A DNA stretch of 64,000 nucleotides from Cryobacterium arcticum (GTDB lineage: Bacteria; Actinomycetota; Actinomycetes; Actinomycetales; Microbacteriaceae): contig NZ_QHLY01000005.1 of NCBI RefSeq assembly GCF_003185895.1, forward strand, positions 496,001-560,000, written 5' to 3'. A model generated the notes under the pieces. The model had not been told where the DNA came from, did no database searches, and saw only the letters and a list, made by a program, of their open reading frames with translations. The position numbers were made by a program, and so were the translations under genes. This document shows, piece by piece, positions 51,229 through 59,690 of this stretch; within the stretch, counting starts at the first letter, position 1; each line of letters starts with the position of its first letter.

Positions 51229-52163
51229 TGCTCGAGACGACCGCGGCAGCGCCGTTCGGGGCGGAGTCCACCGCGCTCGAGGTGGTCGACGGCCTCGACC
51301 TGGCCGGACGATCCGCCCTCGTCACCGGCGCAAGCTCCGGAATCGGAGTGGAGACCGCCCGCGCGCTGGCCGCGGCCGGCGCGCGTGTCACGCTCGCCGT
51401 TCGGGATCTGGCGGCCGGCGAGCGAACAGCCGAGGACATCCGCTCTAGCACCGACGCCGGCACAGTGCGGGTGGCCCACCTCAACCTGGCCGACCTGGCC
51501 ACGGTGCGAGCACTGGCCGCGTCGTGGACGGGACCGCTCCACATCCTGGTCAACAATGCCGGCATCATGCACACCCCGGAATTGCGCACCCCGGCGGGCT
51601 GGGAGATGCAGTTCGCCGTCAATCACCTGGGGCACTTCGCGCTCGCGACCGCGCTGCATCCCGCGCTGGCCGCCGCCGGCGGGGCTCGCATCGTGGCGGT
51701 GAGCTCGAGCGGGCACGGCTCAAGCGGCATCCGGTTCGACGACCTGTTCTTCGAACGGGATGCCTACGATTCCGGGCTCGCCTACGGGCAGTCGAAAACG
51801 GCGAACGTGCTGTTTGCGCTCGAGGCCACCCGCCGGTGGGCGGACGACGGCATCACCGCCGCCGCCCTGATGCCGGGTGGAATCTGGACCAACCTGCAGC
51901 GACACTGGGACCCTGAGGTGTTGGCCGGGATGAAGCGCCGCTACCCGGGGAAGAGCCCCGCGCAGGGAGCGGCAACCTCGGTCTTCGTGGCCACCCGGGC
52001 CGCGCTCGGTGTCGGCACGCCGGGGTACTACGAGGATTGCCACCCGGCCAGAATGGTGCCGGAAATCGTCGATGGGATCTACGGAGTGCTCCCGCATGCG
52101 CTCGACCCGGCCGCAGCACGCCGGCTCTGGGACGTCTCCGCCGACGTGATCGCGACGGCCTGA
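51228..52163 (+). CDS. Short-chain dehydrogenase/reductase (retinol-dehydrogenase-like)
   Basis: 311 residues. SDR core: cofactor motif TGASSGIG (33-40), NNAGIMHTPE, NHLGHFALA, catalytic Ser in VAVSSSGHGSS and the YGQSK Tyr-Lys pair (split as AYGQSKTANVLF). The pattern and length match actinobacterial SDRs annotated as retinol or chlorophyllide oxidoreductase-like; the true substrate is unknown. Divergent from tetR, its probable repressor. Confidence 0.9.
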   Translation: MLETTAAAPFGAESTALEVVDGLDLAGRSALVTGASSGIGVETARALAAAGARVTLAVRDLAAGERTAEDIRSSTDAGTVRVAHLNLADLATVRALAASWTGPLHILVNNAGIMHTPELRTPAGWEMQFAVNHLGHFALATALHPALAAAGGARIVAVSSSGHGSSGIRFDDLFFERDAYDSGLAYGQSKTANVLFALEATRRWADDGITAAALMPGGIWTNLQRHWDPEVLAGMKRRYPGKSPAQGAATSVFVATRAALGVGTPGYYEDCHPARMVPEIVDGIYGVLPHALDPAAARRLWDVSADVIATA

Positions 52164-52201
52164 CCGCCGCCGCACTCGCGGCGCCCGTCTGCCCTCGTTT
52201 G

Positions 52202-52245
52202 CGGACTTCGCACAGTCCCGAGGGCTCAGAACTGTGCGAAGTCCG
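52202..52245. terminator. Bidirectional terminator hairpin
   Basis: CGGACTTCGCACAGT (52202-52216) pairs perfectly with ACTGTGCGAAGTCCG (52231-52245), with a 14-nt loop, between the convergent SDR genes (stops at 52163 and 52262). Confidence 0.8.
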
Positions 52246-52261
52246 AAAATGAACGCTCCGC

Positions 52262-53341
52262 TTAGGCGACCGACCAGCCGCCGTCGCTGGCGAGCACCTG
52301 CCCGTTCACGTTCACACCGTCGTCGCTGAGCAGGAAGGTGATCGACGCGGCGAGCGCATCCGCCTCGACGGCGTCGGGCAGCAGCGCCATGCCGGCGCGC
52401 ACCCGCTCGGCTCCGAGCGGTGAGGCAAAGGTCGCCTCGATGTTGGTGATCGTGGGGCCCGGCGCCACCGCGTTCACCCGGATGCCGCTGGGCCCGTACA
52501 TGTAGGCGCTGCTCTTGGTCAGCCCCACCACCGCGTGCTTCGACGCGGTGTAGGCCACCCCGGCCGCCGAGCCGCGGAGCGCCGCCTCGGAGGCCACGTT
52601 CACGATCGCCCCGTACTGCCGGGCGAGCATGCCGGGCACCACGGCGCGCATGAGTTTCATGGTGCCGTCCACATTGATCGCGAAGACCCGCTTCCACACG
52701 GCGTCGCTCACCTCGTGCACCGGGGTCATGTCGTCCATGATGCCGGCCACGTTGGCGAGGGCATCGATCTGATCGCCCGCCGCCGCGAGGATGCCGGCGA
52801 TGGCGTCGTCGTCGGTGATGTTCGCCACCACCGGCACGATGTCGGCGCCGGCGTGCTCGGCCGCGAACTCGTCGAGCCGTTCCTGGGAGATGTCGACCGC
52901 GATCACCCGGCCGCCCTCCCGTGCAACCCGGGAGGCGGTGGCCCGGCCGATGCCGGAACCCGCTCCGGTGACGATCACGGTCTTGCCGGTGAACCGGCCG
53001 GTGCTCACCCGTTCCACCCACTCCGGGCGCTCGACGGCGTCGGGCCGGGTGGCGACAGGTTCGGCGGTCGTTTCGGCCGCCGCGGCAGCCGTCGCATCCG
53101 CCGCACCGGTGGCGACGGGCACCTCGCCGGCCGCGACACGGCGCACCAGCTCGTCGATCAGCTCGGGCGGGAACTGGCCCTTGCTGAGCTTGACCAGGCG
53201 CTTGATCGCCAGCTTGCGCACCGGGCGTAGCACGTCGGCGCTCTGGCCGGCCTGCGCGAGCAGGTCGCGCAGAATCGGTCCGCCGGTGGGGTCGTCGAGC
53301 CAGGCGCCGACGGAGGAGTCGGCCGAGAGTGTCTGTGTCAT
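52262..53341 (-). CDS. SDR oxidoreductase with N-terminal helical extension
   Basis: 359 residues from ATG 53341, overlapping the KstD-like stop (ATGA). Residues 1 to about 115 are an extra domain: helical ILRDLLAQAGQSADVLRPVRKLAIKRL and an Ala/Thr-rich linker. The SDR core follows: VTGAGSGIGRATAS, VIAVDIS, NVAGIMDDMTPV, NVASEAALRG, catalytic YTASK and the VNAVAPGPTITNI segment. It ends QVLASDGGWSVA. Coupling to a KstD-like flavoenzyme suggests steroid-type ketone/alcohol chemistry. Confidence 0.9.
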   Translation of the reverse strand: MTQTLSADSSVGAWLDDPTGGPILRDLLAQAGQSADVLRPVRKLAIKRLVKLSKGQFPPELIDELVRRVAAGEVPVATGAADATAAAAAETTAEPVATRPDAVERPEWVERVSTGRFTGKTVIVTGAGSGIGRATASRVAREGGRVIAVDISQERLDEFAAEHAGADIVPVVANITDDDAIAGILAAAGDQIDALANVAGIMDDMTPVHEVSDAVWKRVFAINVDGTMKLMRAVVPGMLARQYGAIVNVASEAALRGSAAGVAYTASKHAVVGLTKSSAYMYGPSGIRVNAVAPGPTITNIEATFASPLGAERVRAGMALLPDAVEADALAASITFLLSDDGVNVNGQVLASDGGWSVA

Positions 53342-55032
53342 GCGAGAGGTTCCTTTTCTTTCTGGAGATCCGCCTCCGATGGGGTCACTGGGGCGGAGTA
53401 GCTGGCCGCGTGCAGCGCGGCGAGGTAGCCGAATACCACCGCGGGGGCGATGGTCGAGCCGGGGCCGGGGTAGGTGCGGCCCATCACGGATGCGGTGGTG
53501 TTGCCGGCCGCATACAGCCCGGCGATCGGGGTGCCGCCTTCGTCGAGTACCCGGGCGTGCTCGTCGGTGAGCAGCCCGCCCTTGGTACCGAGGTCGCCGG
53601 GCACCACCTTGACCGCGGTGAACGGTCCCTTCTCCAGCGCGCCGAGGTTGGGGTTGGGCTTCACGCTCGGGTCGCCGTAGTAGTTGTCGTAAACCGTGCG
53701 GCCACGGCCGAAGTCCTCGTCGACGCCACTCTTGGCGAAGCCGTTGAACCTGTCCACGGTGGCGCGCAGCGCGGCCGGGTCGATGTGCAGCCGGGCGGCG
53801 AGCTCCTCGATGGTGTTCGCCGAGACGACGGTGCCGTTGGCGCGCAGGCTCTTGCCGCCGGCCAGCAGCGAGGAGGACAGGTAGCGGCGGCGGTGCCGGA
53901 TGTCGAGGATCAACCAGGATGGAATCGTCGGCGTCTGCCGGTGGTGCTCGATCATCTCGTGGCCGAAGTCGATGTAGCTCTCCGACTCGTTGAGATACCG
54001 GTTTCCCGCCTGATCGACGATGATGCCGTACGGCATCGACCGTTCGGAGAGCATGAATGAGGCGGTGCCATCGGCCATCGGCACCGCAGAGCCCCACCAG
54101 GCGTCGTCCATCAGGGCGAGCGCGCCGCCGGCCGCCGCACCCACGTTGATGGCGGTGCCCTGGTCGCCGGCCGCGGCCGAGCTGTTGCCGGGCATGCCGT
54201 GGTACTTCTGGCGCAATTCCTTGTTCTGGGCGAACCCGCCGGCGCCCAGGATGACCCCGGCGCGGGCGCGGATGCGCACCGGTCCGTTTTCGGTGGTGAC
54301 GATCGCGCCGACCACCCGGCCGTCTTCGAGTACCAGTTCGCTCACCGGGGAGTTCAGCAGCACTTCGGTGCCCTGCCGCTGGACGATCTCCATCAGGGTC
54401 ATCACCAGGGCCGCGCCCAGGCCATAGAGCTTCTTGCCGCTGGCCAGGCCGCCCACGGTGCGGAAGACGAAGCGGGCGCCGCGCACAAAACCGGTCGGGG
54501 TGGACCAGGCGCGGGAGAGCAGCCAGACGTCGTCGGTCTTCAGCGGCGCCGGCAGGCCCTCGTCGGCGCGGGAGAGCTTGACGTATTCGCCCAGCCGCTT
54601 GGCGTCAAACGACTCCACCTCGATGCCGCGGCCCACCCGGCCGCCGGGCCGGTCGGGGTAGTAGTCGGGGTAGTCCTTGGCCGCGCACCAGCGCACACCG
54701 AGCCGGGCGAGCAGTGAGAACACCCGGGGCACCGAGTCGACGAAGGCCTCCCGGCGCGCGATAGAGCTGGCCGGGCCGGCATCCCCGATCGCCGCCTCCA
54801 TGTAGGTGAGGGCATCGGCGCGGGAGTCCTGGATGCCGAGCTTGCGCATTAGCGGATTGTTCGGCATCCACAGGCCGCCGCCGCTGAGCATGGTGGTGCC
54901 GCCCCAGCGGCCGGTGCTTTCCACGATGAGGGCGGTGAGGCCCGCATCTGCGGCGGTGATGGCGGCGGTCAATCCCGCGGCCCCCGAACCTGCCACGAGT
55001 ACATCTACTTCGCGATCCCATTGGGCGGCCAT
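53338..55032 (-). CDS. FAD-dependent 3-ketosteroid dehydrogenase-like flavoprotein
   Basis: 564 residues from ATG 55032 (GGAGGAG site). FAD-binding motif VDVLVAGSGAAGLTAAITAADAG (split: VLVAGSGAAGLTAA), then STGRWGGTTMLSGGGLWMPNN, RVGRGIEVESFDA, GVILGAGGFAQNKELRQKYH (split: GVILGAGGF) and the C-terminal GLYAAGNTTASVMGRTYPGPGSTI (split: GLYAAGNTTASVMGR). This is the KstD/fumarate-reductase group. Known KstD enzymes introduce a 1,2 double bond in 3-ketosteroids. Substrate is inferred from family only. First gene of a two-gene operon, divergent from tetR. Confidence 0.9.
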   Translation of the reverse strand: MAAQWDREVDVLVAGSGAAGLTAAITAADAGLTALIVESTGRWGGTTMLSGGGLWMPNNPLMRKLGIQDSRADALTYMEAAIGDAGPASSIARREAFVDSVPRVFSLLARLGVRWCAAKDYPDYYPDRPGGRVGRGIEVESFDAKRLGEYVKLSRADEGLPAPLKTDDVWLLSRAWSTPTGFVRGARFVFRTVGGLASGKKLYGLGAALVMTLMEIVQRQGTEVLLNSPVSELVLEDGRVVGAIVTTENGPVRIRARAGVILGAGGFAQNKELRQKYHGMPGNSSAAAGDQGTAINVGAAAGGALALMDDAWWGSAVPMADGTASFMLSERSMPYGIIVDQAGNRYLNESESYIDFGHEMIEHHRQTPTIPSWLILDIRHRRRYLSSSLLAGGKSLRANGTVVSANTIEELAARLHIDPAALRATVDRFNGFAKSGVDEDFGRGRTVYDNYYGDPSVKPNPNLGALEKGPFTAVKVVPGDLGTKGGLLTDEHARVLDEGGTPIAGLYAAGNTTASVMGRTYPGPGSTIAPAVVFGYLAALHAASYSAPVTPSEADLQKEKEPLA

Positions 55033-55045
55033 AAGCTCCTCCTCG

Positions 55046-55067
55046 ATCCGGACAACACTGTCCGGAT
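55046..55067. promoter_or_regulatory. 22-bp palindromic operator between flavoprotein and tetR
   Basis: ATCCGGACA (55046-55054), spacer ACAC, and TGTCCGGAT (55059-55067) form a perfect inverted repeat. It lies 14 bp upstream of the flavoprotein ATG (55032) and covers a possible tetR ATG at 55066, which argues for the GTG start at 55081. Confidence 0.82.
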
Positions 55068-55080
55068 GTACGCTACCCCG

Positions 55081-55638
55081 GTGGAGACAAAATCCAAAAA
55101 AAATCGCGGACCCAGTGCCGGGCCCGAGAACCGGCGCGCGATCCTCGCGGCGGCCCGGGAAGTCTTCGCGGCCGAGGGGTTCTCCGCACCGCTGAGCGCG
55201 GTCGCCCGCCGCGCCGGAGTGGGCCAGGGCAGCCTGTACCGGCATTTTCCCGACCGGATGGCACTGGCGGTCGAGATCTTCGACGAGAACATCACGGCGC
55301 TGCAGGTCTTCGTCGAGCGCCCGGAGACGACCCTCGACGACCTGCTCGACCGGGTGATCGAACAGGCCCTGGCCTCCACCGCCCTGATCGACCTGGTCAC
55401 CGCCGACCTGCACGACCCTCGCGCCGCGCACCTCTCCGAACGGCTCGACGTCATCGTGGCGCGGTTGCTCGCCCGCGAGCAGGCGGCCGGGCGCATCGGC
55501 GAGCACGTGAGCACAGCGGATGTGATCCTGGCCGTCTCGATGCTGGCCGGGATGCTCGCCCGTAGCGACGCATCCGACCGGCCCGAAGTGGCCCGCCGCG
55601 CCTGGGGACTCTTCCACGCGGCCTTCACCCCGCGCTGA
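55081..55638 (+). CDS. TetR family transcriptional regulator
   Basis: 185 residues from GTG 55081; ATG 55066 lies in the operator. TACGCT (55069-55074) could be the -10, making the mRNA nearly leaderless, as is frequent in actinobacteria. HTH: RRAILAAAREVFAAEGFSAPLSAVARRAGVGQGSLYRHF (split at the turn). The C-terminal domain has AVSMLAGMLARSD. Probably represses the KstD-like/SDR operon through the palindrome at 55046. Confidence 0.9.
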   Translation: METKSKKNRGPSAGPENRRAILAAAREVFAAEGFSAPLSAVARRAGVGQGSLYRHFPDRMALAVEIFDENITALQVFVERPETTLDDLLDRVIEQALASTALIDLVTADLHDPRAAHLSERLDVIVARLLAREQAAGRIGEHVSTADVILAVSMLAGMLARSDASDRPEVARRAWGLFHAAFTPR

Positions 55639-55649
55639 GCCTTCTGCGC

Positions 55650-55715
55650 GAGTTGCCCTCGCACGGACGAGCTGCCCCGGCACAACAGGGCAGGTCGTCC
55701 GCAGGCGGGCAACTC
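55650..55715. repeat. 66-bp palindromic element, family GAGTTGCCC/GGGCAACTC, copy 1
   Basis: Outer arms GAGTTGCCC (55650-55658) and GGGCAACTC (55707-55715); inner GGACGAGCTGCCC and GGGCAGGTCGTCC pair with one mismatch. The related copy at 56615-56680 has equal length. It follows the tetR stop. Confidence 0.75.
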
Positions 55716-55790
55716 GACCGGGCGGCCGTGCCGCCTGCCGCCCGCCGCGGCGCGGCATACTGGCGGCACACGCGAGTCGGGAGAGCCATC

Positions 55791-56606
55791 ATGAGCGTCT
55801 GGATCTGCGCCACCTGCGGGGTGGAGCACACCGTGAACACCGGTACCTGCGCCATCTGCGCCGACGAACGGCAGTGGGTGCCCGCGACCGGGCAGCACTG
55901 GACCACCCTCGCCGGGCTGTACGACACCGGCACCCGCGCCGAGCTCACCGCCCTGGAGCCCGACCTCTTCGGCATTCAGAGCACACCCGCGGTGGGCATC
56001 GGCCAGCAGGCGAAGCTCCTCTGCACCCCGCAGGGCAACGTGCTCTGGGACCCGATCGGGTTCGTCGACGACGAGATCGCCGGCCGGGTGCTCGCCGCCG
56101 GCCCGGTGCGCGCGATCGTGGCCAGCCATCCGCACATGTTCGGGGTGCAGGTGGAGTGGAGCCGGGCGCTGGGCGGGGCGCCGGTGCTGGTCGCCGAGGC
56201 CGACCTGGGCTGGCTCGCCCGGCCGGACCCGGTGATCCAGCCATGGGCCGGCGAGGTCTGCCTCGCCCGCGGCGTCACCCTGGCCCAGGTGGGCGGGCAC
56301 TTTCCCGGCAGTGCGGTGCTGCACTGGCAGGCCGGCGCCGAGGGTCGCGGCGTGCTGCTCTCCGGCGATACCGTCTACGCCAACCCCGACCGCGGCTCGG
56401 TGAGCTTCATGCGCAGCTTCCCCAACCGGCTGCCGCTGTCGGGGTCGGTGGCGGAGCGTCTCGCCGGCGCACTCGAGGCGTTCGACTTCGACCGGCTGTA
56501 CGGCAGCTTCGACAACGTGATCCAGGCGGATGCGCGCGCCATCGTGCGGCGCTCGGCCGACCGGCACGCGGCCTGGGCGCGCGGCGACTTCGACCACCTC
56601 ACCTGA
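55791..56606 (+). CDS. MBL-fold metallo-hydrolase-like protein with N-terminal zinc ribbon
   Basis: 271 residues from ATG 55791 (GGGAGAG site). Four cysteines at the start (ICATCGVEHTVNTGTCAICADE) form a likely zinc ribbon. The rest resembles a metallo-beta-lactamase fold: GNVLWDPIGFVDDE, IVASHPHMFG, VGGHFPGSAVLHW, GVLLSGDTVYANPD. The full HxHxDH metal motif is reduced to SHPHMF, so catalysis may be altered. Palindromic elements of one family flank the gene on both sides. Confidence 0.8.
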   Translation: MSVWICATCGVEHTVNTGTCAICADERQWVPATGQHWTTLAGLYDTGTRAELTALEPDLFGIQSTPAVGIGQQAKLLCTPQGNVLWDPIGFVDDEIAGRVLAAGPVRAIVASHPHMFGVQVEWSRALGGAPVLVAEADLGWLARPDPVIQPWAGEVCLARGVTLAQVGGHFPGSAVLHWQAGAEGRGVLLSGDTVYANPDRGSVSFMRSFPNRLPLSGSVAERLAGALEAFDFDRLYGSFDNVIQADARAIVRRSADRHAAWARGDFDHLT

Positions 56607-56614
56607 GCCGCGCC

Positions 56615-56680
56615 GAGTTGCCCCCGCGCGGACGAGTTGCCCCCGCGCACGGGAGCAGTTCGTCCGCAGCAGGGCAACTC
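56615..56680. repeat. 66-bp palindromic element, family GAGTTGCCC/GGGCAACTC, copy 2
   Basis: Arms GAGTTGCCC (56615-56623) and GGGCAACTC (56672-56680). Inner GCGGACGAGTTG faces CAGTTCGTCCGC with one mismatch. Same plan and length as 55650-55715. It lies between the convergent MBL-fold gene and the gene ending at 56698. Confidence 0.75.
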
Positions 56681-56697
56681 GCGGCGGCGGCGGGTTA

Positions 56698-57609
56698 CTA
56701 CCCCGCCAGCAGCCGCTCGGCCGCCGAACCGGCGGGCAGCACGGCCTCGTAGCGCAGGTCGCCCAGCGCGACGGTGACCACCGACGCATCCAGGTACTTC
56801 GGATGCGGGTGGAGGGTGATCGCGTCAATCGCGGCCAACGGAATGGTGGTGAGCGAGCGCGACAACTCCGGCGCCTTGCCGCGCACCAGCCAGTGCCGCC
56901 GGCCCACGATCTGCAGCTCCCGCTCGGTGCGGCAGAACACCGCACCGTGCAGCGTCATCGGATGCACCGCATGCACCAGCCGGCTGCACACGCCGCCCCG
57001 GGGAATCAGGGCGACCCGGCCGTGCGCGGCGAGCAGGTCGGCGTCGGGCTCGTGCCGCAGCAGGTCGAAGTACGAGGTGACGAGACCCACGTCGTGCTTG
57101 CCCAGGTCGAGCAGATCGAGCGCGGCGGGCGGCGCATCCGGTTGCGACAGGGCAAGGGTCGGGCCGGATCCGGCCGCGGCGGAGGCGAGTTGGCGGAGCA
57201 CGTCGGTGAGGCGCGTGATCACCTGCTGGGACGAGCCGTTGTAGGGCACGGTGAGGGTCGTTCGCGCGCGGGTGTGGATGCACAGGCGACCGTCGACCAG
57301 GTCGACCGAGTCCTCGATCACGGCGATGTCGCCGTAGCCGATGCTGCTCTCGGTGTAGCTATCGCCGGTGCGGCTGAGCACGGTGAAGGCATCCGGCGCC
57401 ACCACAATCAGGTGGTCGTAGAGGTGCATGCCGGGCAGGGCGTCGCGGCGGCTGATGTTGCGTGGCACCTTGAGCACGAGCTGACTGGCGGCGAAGTCCA
57501 CCGGGTGATTCCGGTAGAGCGCGGGCAGCTCGGTGGGGTCGTGCACCTCGTCGACCCAGGGGCCGAAGGCGTCGAATTCCGCCGTTCGCGTTGCATCCGT
57601 CGCGCTCAT
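56698..57609 (-). CDS. Conserved hypothetical protein
   Basis: 303 residues from ATG 57609. It is a soluble mixed alpha/beta protein without signal peptide. Repeated strand patterns HLYDHLIVVAPDAFTVLSR and RRHWLVRGKAPELSRSLTTIPLAAIDAITLHP (split: RRHWLVRGKAPEL) resemble PH-like or GRAM-like beta-barrels, with a LHPHPKYLDASVVTVALGD segment at the end. I cannot assign a family or function. Single gene. Confidence 0.65.
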   Translation of the reverse strand: MSATDATRTAEFDAFGPWVDEVHDPTELPALYRNHPVDFAASQLVLKVPRNISRRDALPGMHLYDHLIVVAPDAFTVLSRTGDSYTESSIGYGDIAVIEDSVDLVDGRLCIHTRARTTLTVPYNGSSQQVITRLTDVLRQLASAAAGSGPTLALSQPDAPPAALDLLDLGKHDVGLVTSYFDLLRHEPDADLLAAHGRVALIPRGGVCSRLVHAVHPMTLHGAVFCRTERELQIVGRRHWLVRGKAPELSRSLTTIPLAAIDAITLHPHPKYLDASVVTVALGDLRYEAVLPAGSAAERLLAG

Positions 57610-57834
57610 GGGCTGCTTTCTGAGGCCCGCTCCGGTGCGCGCTCTCCGCGGCCGTTGATACCGCTGAGGATCAGGCTAGACCGTGCGGGCAGCCGGCGGG
57701 AACCTGCCGCCCCGCTGCGGCCGGCGGGCACCGCTGGCACGTAGTCGTATTCGAGAGTGTTAGCACGAGTCGGTACCGGCCGCACACCGCCGCGCCGAGG
57801 GCCGGACGGCGAAGTGCACACCGTTCTCCCCAGG

Positions 57835-57910
57835 TTCTCCACAGCGTATTCCACAGCCTGTGGCCGGTGATCGCGCAGGTTTCCACACCCTGTGCACAGG
57901 GTTATCCACA
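57835..57910. promoter_or_regulatory. Cluster of DnaA-box-like sequences
   Basis: In the 388-bp gap 57610-57997, four sites end in CCACA: TTCTCCACA (57835-57843), TATTCCACA (57847-57855), GTTTCCACA (57879-57887) and TTATCCACA (57902-57910, a perfect consensus DnaA box). Inverted CTGTGG and CTGTGCACAG occur between them. No dnaA, dnaN or rpmH is near, so it is not the usual oriC position. The rest of the gap shows nothing recognisable. Confidence 0.5.
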
Positions 57911-57997
57911 GGCCTGTGAATGGATGTTAATTCGAATCTTTCCCCGCAGAGGGGTCGTGCCCTAGGTGCGCGATCTGCCCGGAGCTACACTCACGGG

Positions 57998-58486
57998 ATG
58001 GAGAGGCGGCAATTCTCGATCGAGGTAGCGGCGCCGGCGGCCGTCGTCTGGTCGACGATGTTCGACGAGTCCACCTACCGGCAGTGGACGAGCGTGTTCA
58101 CCCCGGATTCGTACTTCGAAGGCACCTGGCAACCGGGCACCGAGATCCGATTTCTCGGCAGCAGTCCGGAGGGAGCCGGGTCGGGCATGACGGGCGTCTT
58201 CGGAGTGATCACGGACCACCGGCCGTATGAGTTCGTGGCGATCGAATACCAGGGGCAAATCGTCAACGATGCCGACGACATCTCCAGCCCGGAGGCCCAG
58301 CAGTTGATCGGGGCGCGCGAGTCGTACACCTTCGTGCAGAACGACGGCTCCACCACCGTGACCATCGATGTGGACACCGCCGACAACTACGATCAGATAC
58401 TCAGCGAGCTCTGGCCGAAAGGCCTGGCCAAACTCAAGGAACTCGCCGAAGCCGCGGTCGCCCGGCGCCAACCCGATCAGCCCTGA
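57998..58486 (+). CDS. SRPBCC (START/Bet v1-like) domain protein
   Basis: 162 residues from ATG 57998. The AHSA1-like SRPBCC pattern starts FSIEVAAPAAVVWSTMFDESTYRQWTSVF, then YFEGTWQPGTEIRFLG, YEFVAIEYQG and a long C-terminal helix LWPKGLAKLKELAEAA. These small proteins bind hydrophobic ligands in a deep pocket; the ligand is unknown. A paralogue follows at 58530. Confidence 0.87.
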   Translation: MERRQFSIEVAAPAAVVWSTMFDESTYRQWTSVFTPDSYFEGTWQPGTEIRFLGSSPEGAGSGMTGVFGVITDHRPYEFVAIEYQGQIVNDADDISSPEAQQLIGARESYTFVQNDGSTTVTIDVDTADNYDQILSELWPKGLAKLKELAEAAVARRQPDQP

Positions 58487-58529
58487 GCATCCCCTGTCGA
58501 CGACTTTCGGGCGGCGCTACGCTCTCCGC

Positions 58530-59015
58530 ATGAAGACTCTGCATTTTTCAAGGAAGATTGATGCCCCCGCCGAGCTCGTGTGGGAGACGATGCTCGACGA
58601 CGCCACCTACCGGCAGTGGGCCAGCGTGTTCGGCGCCGGCTCCTACTTCGAAGGCTCCTGGTTGCCGGGCAGCGAGATCCTCTTTCTCGGCGACGGTGAG
58701 GGTGACCACGGGATCGGCGGCATGGTCGGTGTGATCGCCGAGCACCGGCCGCACGAGTTCGTGTCGATCGAGTACACCGGTGTGATTCTCCACGGTGACG
58801 TCGACACCGAGAGCGAGTATGCCCGGATGCTCAAGGGCGCGCACGAGAACTACACCTTCAGCGAAGCCGACGGCGTCACGACCGTCACGGTCGACCTTGA
58901 TACCGATGAGCAGGATGAAGACATGTTCGAGGAGATGTGGCCGAAGGCGCTCGACCGGCTCACCGCCCTCGCCGAGGCCGAGGCCGGCACCCGCGGCAAG
59001 CATCCGGCGCTCTGA
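58530..59015 (+). CDS. SRPBCC domain protein, paralogue of the preceding gene
   Basis: 161 residues from ATG 58530. It aligns along its length with the upstream gene: DAPAELVWETMLDDATYRQWASVF, YFEGSWLPGSEILFLGDGEG, HEFVSIEYTGVI and MWPKALDRLTALAEAE. The charged middle (DEQDEDMFEE) differs. A tandem duplication 43 bp apart, probably one operon. Confidence 0.87.
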   Translation: MKTLHFSRKIDAPAELVWETMLDDATYRQWASVFGAGSYFEGSWLPGSEILFLGDGEGDHGIGGMVGVIAEHRPHEFVSIEYTGVILHGDVDTESEYARMLKGAHENYTFSEADGVTTVTVDLDTDEQDEDMFEEMWPKALDRLTALAEAEAGTRGKHPAL

Positions 59016-59027
59016 TCCGGCCCCGCG

Positions 59028-59690
59028 TCAGATGAGGCCGGTCAGCGCCGCCCACTGCAGCAGGATGACGGTCTTGGCGTCGACGATCCGGCCGTCGGCC
59101 ACCGCGGCGAGCGCGTCGGCGAGCGACAGCTCGAGCACTTCGATGTCTTCGCCCTCTTCGGCCAGGCCGCCGCCGGCATCCACCCGGTCGGCCGGGCCGT
59201 ACGCGGCTACGTAGAAGTGCAGCCGCTCGGTCACCGAGCCCGGGCTCATATAGAGGTCGAACACGTGCCGAAGTTCGCCCACGGTCACGCCGAGTTCCTC
59301 GCTGGCCTCGCGGCGGATCGCCACGTCAGGGGCATCGTTGTCGAGCAGGCCCGCGGCGGTCTCGATGAGCAGCCCGTCGGGGTGACCGTTGACGTAGGCG
59401 GGATAGCGGAACTGGCGGGTGAGCAGCACCGTGCGCCGGGTCGGGTCGTAGAGCAGGATGGTGGCGCCGTTGCCGCGGTCGTAGGTCTCGCGCTGCTGGG
59501 TGTCGACGCGGCCATCGCGGCGGCGGTAGGCGAAGGTGGTGCGACGCAGCACGTGCCAGCCGTCGCTGGTCACCTCGACCCGCTCGACGCGCACATCGGG
59601 GTTGCCGGTCAGGTCTAGGCCCGCGCGATGGAGGCCGGTGCGGCCGCGGCTGTCGGGTCGGTCGGCGCCGCGGCCGGAGTGCGCGGTCAT
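59028..59690 (-). CDS. NudK-like Nudix hydrolase
   Basis: 220 residues. The region ETAAGLLDNDAPDVAIRREASEELGV (split: ETAAGLLDNDAP / REASEELGV) matches NudK/AdpP-type enzymes, and FDLYMSPGSVTERLHFYVA is diagnostic for them. These cleave GDP-mannose or ADP-ribose-type sugars. The first Glu of the Nudix box (NDEP in NudK) is Ala here; the catalytic REASEE part is intact. Its ATG overlaps the upstream gene's stop, so the two are cotranscribed. Confidence 0.87.
   Translation of the reverse strand: MTAHSGRGADRPDSRGRTGLHRAGLDLTGNPDVRVERVEVTSDGWHVLRRTTFAYRRRDGRVDTQQRETYDRGNGATILLYDPTRRTVLLTRQFRYPAYVNGHPDGLLIETAAGLLDNDAPDVAIRREASEELGVTVGELRHVFDLYMSPGSVTERLHFYVAAYGPADRVDAGGGLAEEGEDIEVLELSLADALAAVADGRIVDAKTVILLQWAALTGLI

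Noticed and set aside
57835-57910. Chromosomal oriC
   Set aside because: DnaA-like boxes are present but none of the usual neighbours (dnaA, dnaN, recF, rpmH) are; kept only as a box cluster.
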